A stretch of 64,000 bases of DNA from Oligoflexia bacterium (lineage in GTDB: Bacteria; Bdellovibrionota_C; UBA2361; JAFLCA01). The stretch spans positions 1 to 64,000 of the forward strand of contig JAIBBV010000011.1 of NCBI GenBank assembly GCA_019694465.1. The letters run 5' to 3'. The position numbers and the translations under genes were made by a program. Shown piece after piece: positions 8,967-17,954 of the stretch. Every line of letters begins with the position of its first letter. Positions within the stretch are counted from its first letter, which is position 1. Under the pieces are notes generated by a model, which searched no databases, was not told the origin of the DNA, and saw nothing but the letters and a program-made list of their open reading frames with translations.

Positions 8967-9734
8967 ATGGGTGATGATGAAATCCGTACACAGAATTGGC
9001 ACTGGGGAAAGCTCAGCATTGAGTCTATTGAGCATCGCTTCCTAGAAGGGCCACACACACGCAGCTTCGAGTTCTTACGGCTGTGTAAAATATTTTGGGA
9101 GTTTCTTAAGGGCTTTCGAGCCCTGCATTTTCTCGGGCCATGCGTAACTGTCTTTGGGTCTGCCAGATTTGGCCCTGGAAATCCATATTATAGCGGAGCC
9201 CAGGAGATGGGTAAGCTTCTAGCTAAATCAGGCTTTGCTGTCATGACCGGAGGCGGGCCAGGGATCATGGAGGCGGCTAATCGCGGAGCGCAGGAAGCTG
9301 GCGGCTATTCAGTGGGTGCTAATATTGTTCTACCTAAAGAGCAAAAGCCAAATCAGTATTTGGACCGCTGGGTTGAGTTCCGCTACTTTTTTGTACGCAA
9401 AGTCATGTTGGTCAAGTACTCCTACGCCTTCGTGGCCTTTCCCGGTGGCTTTGGCACACTGGATGAAATTTTTGAGACCGCGACTCTCATTCAAACAGGC
9501 AAAATAAAGCACTTTCCAGTCGTACTGATAGGAAAAGAGTATTGGGCGCCGTTGATGGAATTTTTAAATAATACCCTTCTGATGCGTGGCGCAATTGATG
9601 CGAAAGACAAAGACATTTTCTTTGTTACCGACGATCCACAAGAAGCCCTAGCCCGAATTAAGCAAGAAGCCTTTGACGATTTTGGCCTTAGATATCGCTA
9701 CCGTCCAGCACGCTGGAAAATATTGTGGGAGTAA
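8967..9734 (+). CDS. LOG-family nucleotide phosphoribohydrolase (TIGR00730-like)
   Basis: Lysine-decarboxylase-like Rossmann protein of 255 residues. It carries the two signatures of LOG/YgdH proteins: GGGPGIMEAANRG (95-107) and PGGFGTLDEIFE (159-170), which form the nucleotide-binding and active site that releases a base from a nucleoside 5'-monophosphate. Related bacterial proteins act as cytokinin-activating enzymes or general nucleotide 5'-monophosphate hydrolases; the substrate here cannot be read from sequence. It stands alone on the plus strand between two minus-strand genes. Confidence 0.9.
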   Translation: MGDDEIRTQNWHWGKLSIESIEHRFLEGPHTRSFEFLRLCKIFWEFLKGFRALHFLGPCVTVFGSARFGPGNPYYSGAQEMGKLLAKSGFAVMTGGGPGIMEAANRGAQEAGGYSVGANIVLPKEQKPNQYLDRWVEFRYFFVRKVMLVKYSYAFVAFPGGFGTLDEIFETATLIQTGKIKHFPVVLIGKEYWAPLMEFLNNTLLMRGAIDAKDKDIFFVTDDPQEALARIKQEAFDDFGLRYRYRPARWKILWE

Positions 9735-9852
9735 AGAATACTCTCAAAACAATTCTGTCAAACAATGTCCATTCCCGAGCTTTTTTTTGGTGAGCGCTAT
9801 CGAACGCGCACAGAATTAAGCGGATTGCTTAGCTTCGCCCACAACACGAGCC

Positions 9853-9877
9853 CGCTAGGCTCGCCTAGCGCATTTTT
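9853..9877. terminator. hairpin followed by a T-run after the LOG gene
   Basis: CGCTAGG and CCTAGCG form a 7-bp stem around CTCG (9853-9870), then CATTTTT on the plus strand. An outer pair, GAGCCCG (9848-9854) with CGGGCTC (9882-9888), directly abuts the stop codon of the minus-strand gene at 9889, so the region can serve transcripts from both sides. Confidence 0.5.
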
Positions 9878-9888
9878 GTGACGGGCTC

Positions 9889-10128
9889 TTAATAAAACTT
9901 GGCCACAAAGAATGACTCGCACCATACGATCACATGCCCCAAAAGCTCATCCAAGTATGGCACATAGAAAAATGTGAGTCCTGACTTCAGCATCGCAATG
10001 CGCAGGACCGAGAATATAAGTAGCAATTGCAGTGAGGTTACAACCGCTTCGGTCAGCGAAGTGCTGCGCTTAGCTGGCACAATACGAGCTCTGTGATCAT
10101 GGGGGTCACGTTGAACGACAAAAGACAT
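9889..10128 (-). CDS. small hypothetical membrane protein
   Basis: A 79-residue protein with a charged N-terminus and one long hydrophobic stretch (TSLQLLLIFSVLRIAML) plus a weaker C-terminal one. I do not recognise a family. It begins 14 nt after the end of the secreted nuclease-like gene, with TAAGG about 6 nt before the ATG, and looks like the last gene of the nucleotide-sugar cluster. The coding status rests on position and hydrophobicity only. Confidence 0.5.
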   Translation of the reverse strand: MSFVVQRDPHDHRARIVPAKRSTSLTEAVVTSLQLLLIFSVLRIAMLKSGLTFFYVPYLDELLGHVIVWCESFFVAKFY

Positions 10129-10142
10129 AAACCTTACCTAGC

Positions 10143-10943
10143 TTAATGTTTTTTCTTACTCGGAGCTGCGGACTTAGGGCCCTTCGCGGGCTGCTTTGAT
10201 TTACCCTTTGCAGGCTTCAACTTACCTGCAGCCCTGCTCGGGGGCATATGCTCTACCTTTGGCAAACCTAGATACTTCTTATACGCTGCGACCCAGTCTG
10301 TCCGTATAGCATTCTGCGCTTCCTCTACCGAAATTTGGTGCTCACACAAAAGCTTATGCAAATGGTTCTCTAATCGATCCTTTAATGGCATTGGCCACGG
10401 GCCGTGATAGGACTGCGGCCAAAGATTACGCGGATTACTAGAGCCCCCCAACCCTTTTGATATTAGGTGGTCGATCCCATACTTGCGCCGATCGCTAATT
10501 CCGTAAGCCTCGTAGGTTGCATCTTTATCCTCCTCGGCCGCACGCGGCAATCTAGAGATATAGCCTGGTGCACAAATCTCATCGACATTCGTACTGCGCA
10601 CATCGCCAGGTGTAAGTTCAGGATTAGATAAAAATTGCTTGTGCTTGGCTGGAGCAACATAGCCTTGTGCAGGAGGCTGAGGAGAAACCTTTGGCGCTTG
10701 TTTAATAGGAGCAGCTGTCGCTGGCGCCTCCTTTTCGGGAACTTTTAGTTCATCTTCTTCACTGCAGGGGCAAGAGGATCCTTCAAAGCCATCACAACAA
10801 ACCACCCCGCCATGCTTACAGCCACAGACGCCACCGTGACCTCCGCAGCAGGCGCCAAATTGAGCCCAGCTCAGGGAAGGAAGCGCTACAACTAGCGCTC
10901 CAATCAAGAAAAGTGTTTGTTTTCGGGCACTTGCGAATCGCAT
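10143..10943 (-). CDS. secreted Cys-rich protein with HNH-like nuclease domain
   Basis: 266 residues. A signal peptide (hydrophobic core LFLIGALVVALPSLSWAQ) is followed by a glycine/cysteine-rich segment (about 28-60) with ten Cys, a proline-rich linker, then a domain at about 107-215. This domain contains YGIDHLISKGLGG (155-167) and NLWP (173-176), the D-H...N-L-W-P arrangement of a family of HNH/His-Me finger-like proteins found in phages and bacteria. The tail (230-266) is a Lys/Pro-rich basic tract that could bind nucleic acid or anionic polymer. Nuclease activity is inferred. It lies 9 nt after the epimerase gene with AAGGA before its ATG, so it is cotranscribed with polysaccharide genes. 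Confidence 0.75.
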   Translation of the reverse strand: MRFASARKQTLFLIGALVVALPSLSWAQFGACCGGHGGVCGCKHGGVVCCDGFEGSSCPCSEEDELKVPEKEAPATAAPIKQAPKVSPQPPAQGYVAPAKHKQFLSNPELTPGDVRSTNVDEICAPGYISRLPRAAEEDKDATYEAYGISDRRKYGIDHLISKGLGGSSNPRNLWPQSYHGPWPMPLKDRLENHLHKLLCEHQISVEEAQNAIRTDWVAAYKKYLGLPKVEHMPPSRAAGKLKPAKGKSKQPAKGPKSAAPSKKKH

Positions 10944-10952
10944 TGGTCCTTA

Positions 10953-11981
10953 TTAGCTCCCCTGATTCTCAGCGGCAGACTGCACCAAAATCTCAAGCCC
11001 TTTTTCCAAGCCAACCAGAGGCGAGTACCCAAGTAAGGTATTCGCTTTGGAGATATTCGCAAGAGAGTGTCTCACATCACCCGAACGAAATTCTCCGAAG
11101 GAAGGCTTCATGCATTTAAGCTTGGGCTGAAGCTTAAGAAGGGCGCGCTGCAATGAATCATGCAATTGCCGAAGGCTGGTGCGTTCCCCACACGCAATGT
11201 TAAAGACTTGCCCGAATGCGGAAGCATTTGCAGTTGCCGCCAATAAGTTGGCGTGTACTACGTTCTCGATGAAGCAAAAGTCGCGACTTGTTTCCCCGTC
11301 GCCGTTAATTATGCAGGCCTGCCCCTTTTGCATGCTGGAAAGCCAGCGCGGTATTACAGCCGCGTACTGCCCTTCCGGGTCCTGTCGCGGACCAAACACA
11401 TTAAAGTAACGCAGGCCAATGGTTGGAAGGCCGTAGGTTCTAAACCATACACCGGCATACACCTCATCTATAAGTTTACTAGCAGCGTATGGTGATAATG
11501 GATTTCCAATTATATCTTCACGTTTCGGCAGCTCAGGGTGATCGCCATATACTGAGCTGGACGAGGCGTATACGAAGCGATCAACTCCTCTAGCTCGAGC
11601 AGCTTCGAGCATGTTGATATACCCATCCACGTTACTACGGTGGGTGATTTGCGGATCGGCAATCGACCGTGGGACTGAGCCTAGCGCGGCCTGATGCAAC
11701 ACGATGTGTATGCCAGCGCATGTCTGCTGACATACTTCAGCATTAGCAATATCACCTTCAACAAACTCAAACTTACCCCAAGCTGAGCCCACAGATTTTT
11801 GGACTGCTGCAAGATTCTCGCGCTTTCCAGTTACAAAGTTATCTAGTCCACGTACTCGCTGGCCATTGCGGAGCAAAAACTCGACTAAATGTGAGCCAAT
11901 AAATCCGGCTGCACCGGTTACCAGCCAGCTACGTGGAGATTCACGCAGTGCCTTCGGTAGTGCCGCCGATCCTTGCTGCAT
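10953..11981 (-). CDS. tviC: UDP-N-acetylglucosamine 4-epimerase, TviC/WbpP-like
   Basis: Extended short-chain dehydrogenase of 342 residues that interconverts UDP-HexNAc (or uronate) C4 epimers. The NAD-binding motif GAAGFIG is at 23-29, the Tyr-x-x-x-Lys pair is Tyr165/Lys169 in SPYAASK, and SSSVYG gives the catalytic Ser. The N-terminal extension ahead of the Rossmann fold and the PKREDIIGNPLSPYA segment are typical of WbpP/TviC-type epimerases rather than GalE. It starts 3 nt after the dehydrogenase gene. Together these give a precursor pair of the Vi antigen or O-antigen HexNAc-uronate type. Confidence 0.87.
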   Translation of the reverse strand: MQQGSAALPKALRESPRSWLVTGAAGFIGSHLVEFLLRNGQRVRGLDNFVTGKRENLAAVQKSVGSAWGKFEFVEGDIANAEVCQQTCAGIHIVLHQAALGSVPRSIADPQITHRSNVDGYINMLEAARARGVDRFVYASSSSVYGDHPELPKREDIIGNPLSPYAASKLIDEVYAGVWFRTYGLPTIGLRYFNVFGPRQDPEGQYAAVIPRWLSSMQKGQACIINGDGETSRDFCFIENVVHANLLAATANASAFGQVFNIACGERTSLRQLHDSLQRALLKLQPKLKCMKPSFGEFRSGDVRHSLANISKANTLLGYSPLVGLEKGLEILVQSAAENQGS

Positions 11982-11984
11982 CCG

Positions 11985-13265
11985 TTACAGACTCCAGTAT
12001 GAGAAATGCGGCGGCAGTGTGTTCTTAGAGAGCGCAGACTTAACATCTATTAACACTCCCCCCTTGCGCAGGCCTGCAGTTAGCTTGGCGATGTCCATAG
12101 AGCGGTAATTCTGATGCGATACTGCTAGCACCAAACCATCTAGATTAACCAACTCACTCCATTCGTTGAGCTTTAGGCCATACTCATGCAGAGTTTCCTC
12201 TGCTTGTGCCAATGGATCATGCACTAGAGGCACTGCACCGAACTCTTTAAGTTCCTGAATAATATCCGGCACACGCGAGTTGCGGATATCAGCCACATCC
12301 TCTTTGAAAGTAAGACCGAGCACACCCACGCGCGCTCCTTTAGGCTGAATGCCAGCGTTGACCATCATCTTAACCATACGCTGCGCTATAAACTTACCCA
12401 TATTGTCATTAATACGCCGTCCGGCCAGGATGACTTCCGGGTGGTAGCCCAACTGCTCCGCCTTGGTAGTTAGGTAATATGGATCGACTCCGATGCAGTG
12501 CCCTCCGACCAGCCCTGGGGAGAAGCGCAAAAAATTCCATTTGGTGCTTGCTGCATCAAGAACATCGCGTGTGGAAATTCCGATTCGATCAAAGATCAAA
12601 GCAAGCTCGTTCATGAGAGCAATATTTAGATCGCGCTGCGTGTTCTCGATGACCTTAGCGGCCTCAGCTACCTTGATCGAAGGCGCGCGATGGATGCCAG
12701 CGGAGATAATTTTTTCGTAAACTGCCGCGATTAAGTTTAGGGTCTGCTCATCTTCACCAGCGACCACCTTTTTAACGCGCTCCAGCGTGTGCTCTTTGTC
12801 GCCTGGATTAATGCGTTCTGGGGAGTATCCAAGCTTAAAGTCTTTGCCTTGGCGTAGGCCTGAAGCCTTTGATATGGCCGGGCCGCAAATGTCTTCAGTA
12901 ACCCCTGGATACACGGTACTTTCAAATACTATCGTCTCGCCACCCTTCAGTACTGGGCCGAGAGCTGAACATGCGCCAAGCAGAGGTGCAAAATCTGGCT
13001 GCTTATTTTGATCGACCGGGGTTGGCACTGCGACAACAATGAAATTGCAGCCACGCAGGATATCCGGACTGGCTGAAACATCGATTGAGCTGCTTTGAAT
13101 GCGCTCGGCGAGTCCTTCGTTAGTTGGGTCTACTCCCTTTTTTATAGCGCTGATTTTAGCCTTGTTCGTGTCAAACCCTACGGTTCCCGGGAACTTGTCA
13201 GCGAGCGCAAGTGCTATTGGCAGCCCGACATAACCCAGTCCGATTACTCCAATCTTAGTGCCCAT
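11985..13265 (-). CDS. tviB: UDP-HexNAc 6-dehydrogenase, TviB/WbpO-like
   Basis: UDP-glucose/GDP-mannose dehydrogenase family, 426 residues, oxidising the C6 hydroxyl of a UDP-amino sugar to the uronate with NAD. GLGYVGLP (10-17) is the dinucleotide motif and GGHCIGVDPYYL contains the nucleophile Cys257; EAAKVIENTQRDLNIALMNE is the central helix of the WbpO/TviB group. The length matches TviB. It leads the cluster with the epimerase; no glycosyltransferase or polymerase lies next to it, though an O-antigen ligase-like gene occurs at 34705. Confidence 0.9.
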   Translation of the reverse strand: MGTKIGVIGLGYVGLPIALALADKFPGTVGFDTNKAKISAIKKGVDPTNEGLAERIQSSSIDVSASPDILRGCNFIVVAVPTPVDQNKQPDFAPLLGACSALGPVLKGGETIVFESTVYPGVTEDICGPAISKASGLRQGKDFKLGYSPERINPGDKEHTLERVKKVVAGEDEQTLNLIAAVYEKIISAGIHRAPSIKVAEAAKVIENTQRDLNIALMNELALIFDRIGISTRDVLDAASTKWNFLRFSPGLVGGHCIGVDPYYLTTKAEQLGYHPEVILAGRRINDNMGKFIAQRMVKMMVNAGIQPKGARVGVLGLTFKEDVADIRNSRVPDIIQELKEFGAVPLVHDPLAQAEETLHEYGLKLNEWSELVNLDGLVLAVSHQNYRSMDIAKLTAGLRKGGVLIDVKSALSKNTLPPHFSYWSL

Positions 13266-13572
13266 AACTATCCAATAAGGTCATACAAAGTACCTGCTAC
13301 TTATACTGAATCGCTCCAGAAATTACCATCAATTAACCGCCTGAAACTCTTGCACTTTTGCGGTACCACCTTCCTTTTGTTGGGCCAAATTAAGTATGCC
13401 CCTCCCGCGCCTCCCATATAATCGAGTACAACTATGTTGTCCAATAAACCTAGGCCTAGAGCACGTCCCATAAATGTGGTTGCCATACGGAGTGGGATTG
13501 GTCATCACTGTTTAAGTGAACGCTTCTAGCCCCAAAAATTGCCTACCCAACTAATAAAGAGTGCGTAACAAA

Positions 13573-13974
13573 ATGAAATGCTGCGACGCTGACCCAAAAT
13601 CGTTTTTCCTTAATGGAATGCGCTTGTACTTTGGTCTCTGGCTTCTATATGTAGGCCTAGTTAAGTGGGTATTCATTGGAAGCAGTCAGTTTATCGGCTA
13701 CATAACCGCCGACTTTGACAAAACTTGGTCACCCCACGCACTAAACGTAACACTCGCTTGGTTAATTATTATAGCCGAACCTCTTCTGGGGGCCCTGATT
13801 CTAAGTGGCAGAGAGCCAAGAAAAATTTGGACGCTTACTTCGCTTTTAATGTTTTTGCTGCTTATAGGACAAACAATTTTAATGAAGCCTGATGTAATCG
13901 CAAATTGGCAGTACGCTGTCCTGACCCTTGCCTGCGCTGCAATGAGCACCCCGAGCACTACTTGCAATAAGTAA
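13573..13974 (+). CDS. DoxX-like small integral membrane protein
   Basis: About 133 residues with four hydrophobic segments: near the N-terminus FGLWLLYVGLVKWVF, then LAWLIIIAEPLLGALIL, TLTSLLMFLLLIGQTIL and a C-terminal one. The spacing and the Gly/Glu-Pro features (AEPLLGALIL) resemble the DoxX/MauE membrane family, whose roles are mostly unknown. The frame is open from a GTG at 13561; the ATG at 13573 has AAGAG about 11 nt upstream. The region 13266-13560 before it holds only a doubtful small frame on the minus strand. Confidence 0.65.
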   Translation: MKCCDADPKSFFLNGMRLYFGLWLLYVGLVKWVFIGSSQFIGYITADFDKTWSPHALNVTLAWLIIIAEPLLGALILSGREPRKIWTLTSLLMFLLLIGQTILMKPDVIANWQYAVLTLACAAMSTPSTTCNK

Positions 13975-13993
13975 GCTCACATGTGGCACCCTG

Positions 13994-14554
13994 CTATCTG
14001 AAGGCTTTCCTGCCATAGCGCTCCTGCGTCTTTAGCGCCATTCGTCGCAATGATTGATCAACATTCTCTTGGCACAATTGCACCACAGGGATCCAGGCTA
14101 AGTCTAAAGACTCGGCACTAACCGCATATGGATCTGAGTTAGTAACCTGCATTAAAAACCTCACATCAAAATGCAGATGAGTTGGCTCTACTCCTCGGGC
14201 TGGGATTTCATGTATATCCAAATCAAAGATTTCGGAACTCACTAGCCTTATGCCATTCAAGCCAGATTCTTCGGTCGCCTCGCGCAAAGCAACTGCAGCC
14301 ACATCGCTGTCTCCATCTGCATGTCCTCCCAGCTGCACCCATTTACCCAGTTTACGGTGGTGAGTAAGCAAGACCGACTCCGCTGTCAGATCGAGTAGCC
14401 AGCTTGAGCCTGTGACGTGGCCTACACCTAGCGCGCGCTCAAAACAGTTTTCATGTTTCTCAATAAAAGCATGAAACTGCCGTGCACATTCGGCATCCGC
14501 CTTATCAATCGGGCAATAACGCTTTAATAAATCTAGAAAGAGGGCGCGTGACAT
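13994..14554 (-). CDS. NUDIX hydrolase with altered Nudix box
   Basis: 186 residues. The Nudix box is GGHADGDSDVAAVALREATEESGL: the R-E-x-x-E-E-x-G part that binds metal is intact, while the first Glu of the consensus (G-x5-E) is replaced by Ser. The KLGKWVQLGGHADGD lead-in is typical of a subgroup of these proteins. It probably cleaves a nucleoside diphosphate-linked compound; substrate unknown. It is convergent with the DoxX-like gene and divergent from the nitroreductase gene (61 nt between start codons). Confidence 0.85.
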   Translation of the reverse strand: MSRALFLDLLKRYCPIDKADAECARQFHAFIEKHENCFERALGVGHVTGSSWLLDLTAESVLLTHHRKLGKWVQLGGHADGDSDVAAVALREATEESGLNGIRLVSSEIFDLDIHEIPARGVEPTHLHFDVRFLMQVTNSDPYAVSAESLDLAWIPVVQLCQENVDQSLRRMALKTQERYGRKAFR

Positions 14555-14615
14555 CTGCGAGCTGGTGTTTTCACTCTATACATTTTATACTGCACTTCGA
14601 TTGGGAGACAGCTCT

Positions 14616-15266
14616 ATGAAGACCATAAACAACGAAGCTCTAGTTCATCAACTCAAGTGGCGCTACGCAACCAAAAAGTTCGACCCAACTCGCAGAATTT
14701 CTGCTCAAGATTGGAGTACATTAGAGGAAGCACTGCTCCTAGCTCCCTCCTCCTTCGGGCTGCAACCTTGGAAATTTTTAGTCGTGGACGATAAGCCCGT
14801 GCGAGAAAAGCTACGTGCTTGTTCATGGAATCAATCACAAATCACTGACGCTTCACACCTAGTCGTTTTTGCAAGTCGCATCGACTTAAATGCCACTGAT
14901 GTTGAACGTTGGATTGCGCGGATAGCTCAGGTGCGTGGAATTCCAGCCAGTAATCTTAATGACTACAAGAATATGATGATAGGATTCATTTCCGCTCCGG
15001 CTGATAAATTTGATGTAAATACTTGGTGCACTCGTCAAGTTTACATTGCCCTCGGAGTATTTCTGTCGGCAGCTGCCATGCTTGGAATTGATGCCTGTCC
15101 GATGGAAGGCTTTGATCCGGTCCAGTACGATCAAATACTAGGGCTCCGTGCACAAGCCTACCGCCCTGTTGTTGTTGCTACTGCCGGCTACCGCGCCAAT
15201 GACGATGGATACGCTAGCCTTACCAAGGTTCGCTACGACCGCAGCGCTGTAATACAGCACGTTTAG
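14616..15266 (+). CDS. NAD(P)H-dependent nitroreductase family flavoprotein (NfsB-like)
   Basis: 216 residues from the chosen start. The N-terminal stretch LKWRYATKKFDPTRRIS with APSSFGLQPWKFLVV binds FMN as in NfsB/NfnB oxygen-insensitive nitroreductases, and the second half has ACPMEGFDPVQYDQILGL. It reduces nitroaromatics or quinones with two electrons; physiological substrate unknown. The frame is open 17 codons further upstream, but GGGAGA lies 7 nt before the ATG at 14616 and the protein then starts like its family. Confidence 0.9.
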   Translation: MKTINNEALVHQLKWRYATKKFDPTRRISAQDWSTLEEALLLAPSSFGLQPWKFLVVDDKPVREKLRACSWNQSQITDASHLVVFASRIDLNATDVERWIARIAQVRGIPASNLNDYKNMMIGFISAPADKFDVNTWCTRQVYIALGVFLSAAAMLGIDACPMEGFDPVQYDQILGLRAQAYRPVVVATAGYRANDDGYASLTKVRYDRSAVIQHV

Positions 15267-15362
15267 TAGCAATCTAGATCCTCAAATGTGCGGCGCTAGC
15301 ACCCCAGCTGCCGGGCAAAGGCGAAGTTTGCCTTTTTTCCTTGAGTTTTTTACTATACTTTC

Positions 15363-16802
15363 ATGCGCGCCGTATTAGCAAAGCCTTTATCCTTATTTTT
15401 AGGCCTGTCCATATCGGCATGTGCAGTTGGTCCAGACTATACCCCGCCAAGCTTAGAAGTTCCGAGCACCTGGGAAGCAGCTAGTAGCCTGACTGTGAAC
15501 GCTGAGGCCTCAGCAAACGTTGCTTTTCTAAGCGCACTCCAAGACCCAACCCTTGAGCGTCTTTTACATCAAGCCGCTTCGAGCAATCTTAACCTCCTAG
15601 AGGCCGATGCTAAGCTTCAGCAGGTTCGTGCCCTGCGCAGGAAAGCTTTCTCCAATCTTGGTCCTGGAGTAACACTTGGAGCCGAGTACAGGCGCGCCGA
15701 GGAAAGCTCAACTCTCGCCACCTTTCCTGGCGGATTTGTTGAAGAAAAATTTTCAGTCGGCGCGGAGCTAAGCTGGGAAGTGGATTTATTCGGACGACTC
15801 AGAAGAGATCTGGAAGCTGCAGAGGCAGACCTAGGTGGAGCTGCGGCCGCTCGAAAAGCGGCTCTGCTATCTGCTCTTAGTGAAGTTGCCCAAGAGTATG
15901 TGACACTTCGCGCATTTCAACAGCGCTTAGAAGTTGGCAAGCGTAGCGCTGATGCCGCACGTCAAACTGTTGACTTGGTAAAAAAGCGTCAGCTTGCTGG
16001 TATGAGCTCCCAATTTGATGTGGCTCGAGCTGAGGCGCTAGCGACCGAGATTGAAGGTCGGGTTCCACCCCTTGAAAGCGCCACTCGTTCAGCTATGTAT
16101 CGTCTTGCGGTTTTGGTTGGCCAACCACCAGCTGCGCTAGTAGCAGAGCTTTCGCAACCCTCGCCAATTCCTACTGCAGTTGATGCGCCAGCGCTGGGCG
16201 TCCCCTCCGAAATTCTACGACGGAGGCCAGATATAGTAGTTGCTGAACGGTCACTAGCTGCTGACACCGCTAGGATAGGGCTGGCTATAGGAGACTTATT
16301 CCCCAAGTTCACGCTGGCTGGAGATTATGGATACCGCTCGCAGAATAGTGCTGAGTTATTGTCAAACCAGAATCGCGGCTTTTCGATCGCTCCAAATTTT
16401 TCATGGCCAATTTTCTCTTGGAGCCGAATCAATGCAAATATCGAATTTAACCGCGCCAAGACTCAAGCATCGCTAGTAAACTACAAGCGCACAGTGCTAA
16501 ACGCGCTGACCGAAGTAGAGTCTGCATGGATAGCATTTACCCAACTGAAAAAGAGATCTGAACTACTCAACAGCAACTTACAAGCAAGCACTAATGCCGC
16601 TCGTCTCGCCTCTCAGCAATATGAAGCGGGACTGATCGATTTTCTAGATAAACTTGAGTCAGACAAAGCCCTGTATGCCAGCCAGGATGCGCAGCTAGCC
16701 AACCTCGGCGACACTACCACTCAGTACATTAGTCTGTGCAAGGCGCTCGGCGGAGGGTTCGAAATGTATGAGGACAACCAAGATGAAGCTGCAAAATCTT
16801 AA
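15363..16802 (+). CDS. RND efflux outer membrane lipoprotein, NodT family (OprM/CusC-like)
   Basis: Outer membrane channel of a tripartite pump, 479 residues. The signal peptide ends in a lipobox (LSISAC, Cys20), followed by VGPDYTPPSLEVPSTW, a hallmark of NodT proteins. Two repeats of the OEP fold follow; DLFGRLRRDLEAAEAD and RRRPDIVVAERSLAADTARIG are conserved landmarks. A TATACT box 8 nt before the ATG and no obvious ribosome-binding site raise the possibility of a leaderless or very short leader message. It overlaps the adaptor gene by 20 nt. Confidence 0.93.
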   Translation: MRAVLAKPLSLFLGLSISACAVGPDYTPPSLEVPSTWEAASSLTVNAEASANVAFLSALQDPTLERLLHQAASSNLNLLEADAKLQQVRALRRKAFSNLGPGVTLGAEYRRAEESSTLATFPGGFVEEKFSVGAELSWEVDLFGRLRRDLEAAEADLGGAAAARKAALLSALSEVAQEYVTLRAFQQRLEVGKRSADAARQTVDLVKKRQLAGMSSQFDVARAEALATEIEGRVPPLESATRSAMYRLAVLVGQPPAALVAELSQPSPIPTAVDAPALGVPSEILRRRPDIVVAERSLAADTARIGLAIGDLFPKFTLAGDYGYRSQNSAELLSNQNRGFSIAPNFSWPIFSWSRINANIEFNRAKTQASLVNYKRTVLNALTEVESAWIAFTQLKKRSELLNSNLQASTNAARLASQQYEAGLIDFLDKLESDKALYASQDAQLANLGDTTTQYISLCKALGGGFEMYEDNQDEAAKS

Positions 16803-17949
16803 AGGCCTGCTTAGCGATTTACATGGGAAACCCCGTAAGCAAATGCTTGTCGGCGTTGGAGCCGTGTTAGTTGTCTTCCTATTAGTGGCGATTGTTAAGT
16901 TTTTTCAGATTAGAAGCGCCATGCAAGCTCATAGCGCGATGCAAATGCCACCTGAGGCGGTTAACTCGATCGTTCTTGAACAGGAGTCCTGGGAAGATGA
17001 GACGAAAGCAGTTGCGAGCCTAAGCGCCTCACAAGGCGCCGTCTTGAGCGCTGAAGAGCCAGGCAAAATAGTTAAAATCGGCTTTGACTCGGGTGGCGCG
17101 GTTCAAGCCGGAGACTTTTTGCTCGAAATTGACGCCTCCGTTGAGGACGCTCAGCTAAAGGGAGCAGCAGCAGGAACGCGACGCGCGCGGGCTGCACTTG
17201 AGAGAGCCGCCAAGCTCAGACAAGATTTGGCCATGTCACAAGATTCGCTTGAGGCAGCACAAGAAGCTTTGGCCAAAGCAGAATCTACTGAACTCGCCCT
17301 GAAGGCCGTAATTGCTAGAAAGAAAATTCATGCTCCATTTGCAGGCCTACTAGGAGTACGTATGGTTAGCGTGGGGCAGTACGTGACTGTCGGCACACCA
17401 TTAGTGCCGCTCTTTGCATTGGACCCAATTTACGCTGACTTTGCATTGCCACAAGACGAGCTACAGAACTTAAAGCTTGGGCTAAAGGTAAGAATTAATG
17501 TCGATGCCTACCCGGATCGAACCTTTGAAGGCGCATTGACTACGGTTGACCCTCAAGTTGATCCAAGCACGCGCCTAATAAACGTGCGGGCCACTCTTAC
17601 CAATACAGATGCTAGCTTGCGGCCTGGGATGTTTGCTCGCGCAACACTTAGTCGCTCAAGTAGCCGCCAAGTTTTGAGCATACCGCAAAGTGCCGTAGTG
17701 CACGCGCCATATGGCGACAGTGTCTGGGCGATCAAGCCCGGGCTAGCCTCAGCGCCCCGCGGCGTAGAGCAGCAAATTGTTAAACTTGGAGAGCGCCGCG
17801 GAGATCGGGTAGCAGTTCTTAGTGGCCTAAAGGCTGGCGATGAAGTCGTTAGTTCTGGCGTTTTCAAATTGCGACCTGGCGTGCAAGTCATAGTCAACAA
17901 TAGCATTGGGCCCTCAAATTCGCTGAACCCACAGCCGGAGGATACCTAA
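16783..17949 (+). CDS. RND efflux periplasmic adaptor (MexE/AcrA-type membrane fusion protein)
   Basis: 388 residues. One N-terminal membrane anchor (MLVGVGAVLVVFLLVAIVKFF) without a lipobox, then the barrel-sandwich/lipoyl domain (VLSAEEPGKIVKIGFDSGGAVQAGDFLLEID), an alanine-rich alpha-hairpin, and HAPFAGLLGVRMVSVGQYV, DPIYADFALPQDEL of the beta-barrel domain. It links the inner membrane permease to the outer membrane channel. The frame is open from 16768, but GAGGA at 16770-16774 sits 8 nt before the ATG at 16783. It overlaps the upstream lipoprotein gene and ends 5 nt before the permease gene. Confidence 0.93.
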   Translation: MKLQNLKGLLSDLHGKPRKQMLVGVGAVLVVFLLVAIVKFFQIRSAMQAHSAMQMPPEAVNSIVLEQESWEDETKAVASLSASQGAVLSAEEPGKIVKIGFDSGGAVQAGDFLLEIDASVEDAQLKGAAAGTRRARAALERAAKLRQDLAMSQDSLEAAQEALAKAESTELALKAVIARKKIHAPFAGLLGVRMVSVGQYVTVGTPLVPLFALDPIYADFALPQDELQNLKLGLKVRINVDAYPDRTFEGALTTVDPQVDPSTRLINVRATLTNTDASLRPGMFARATLSRSSSRQVLSIPQSAVVHAPYGDSVWAIKPGLASAPRGVEQQIVKLGERRGDRVAVLSGLKAGDEVVSSGVFKLRPGVQVIVNNSIGPSNSLNPQPEDT

Positions 17950-17954
17950 TCGCC

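Noticed and set aside
8047-9854. CAACACGAGCCCG shared by two intergenic regions (near 8047 and 9842)
   Set aside because: Only 13 nt long; probably chance or a small terminator-like similarity, with no further homology around it.
13301-13486. 61-residue minus-strand frame with a Gly-rich hydrophobic start
   Set aside because: No ribosome-binding site and no recognisable features; it lies in the presumed upstream region of the two divergent genes.
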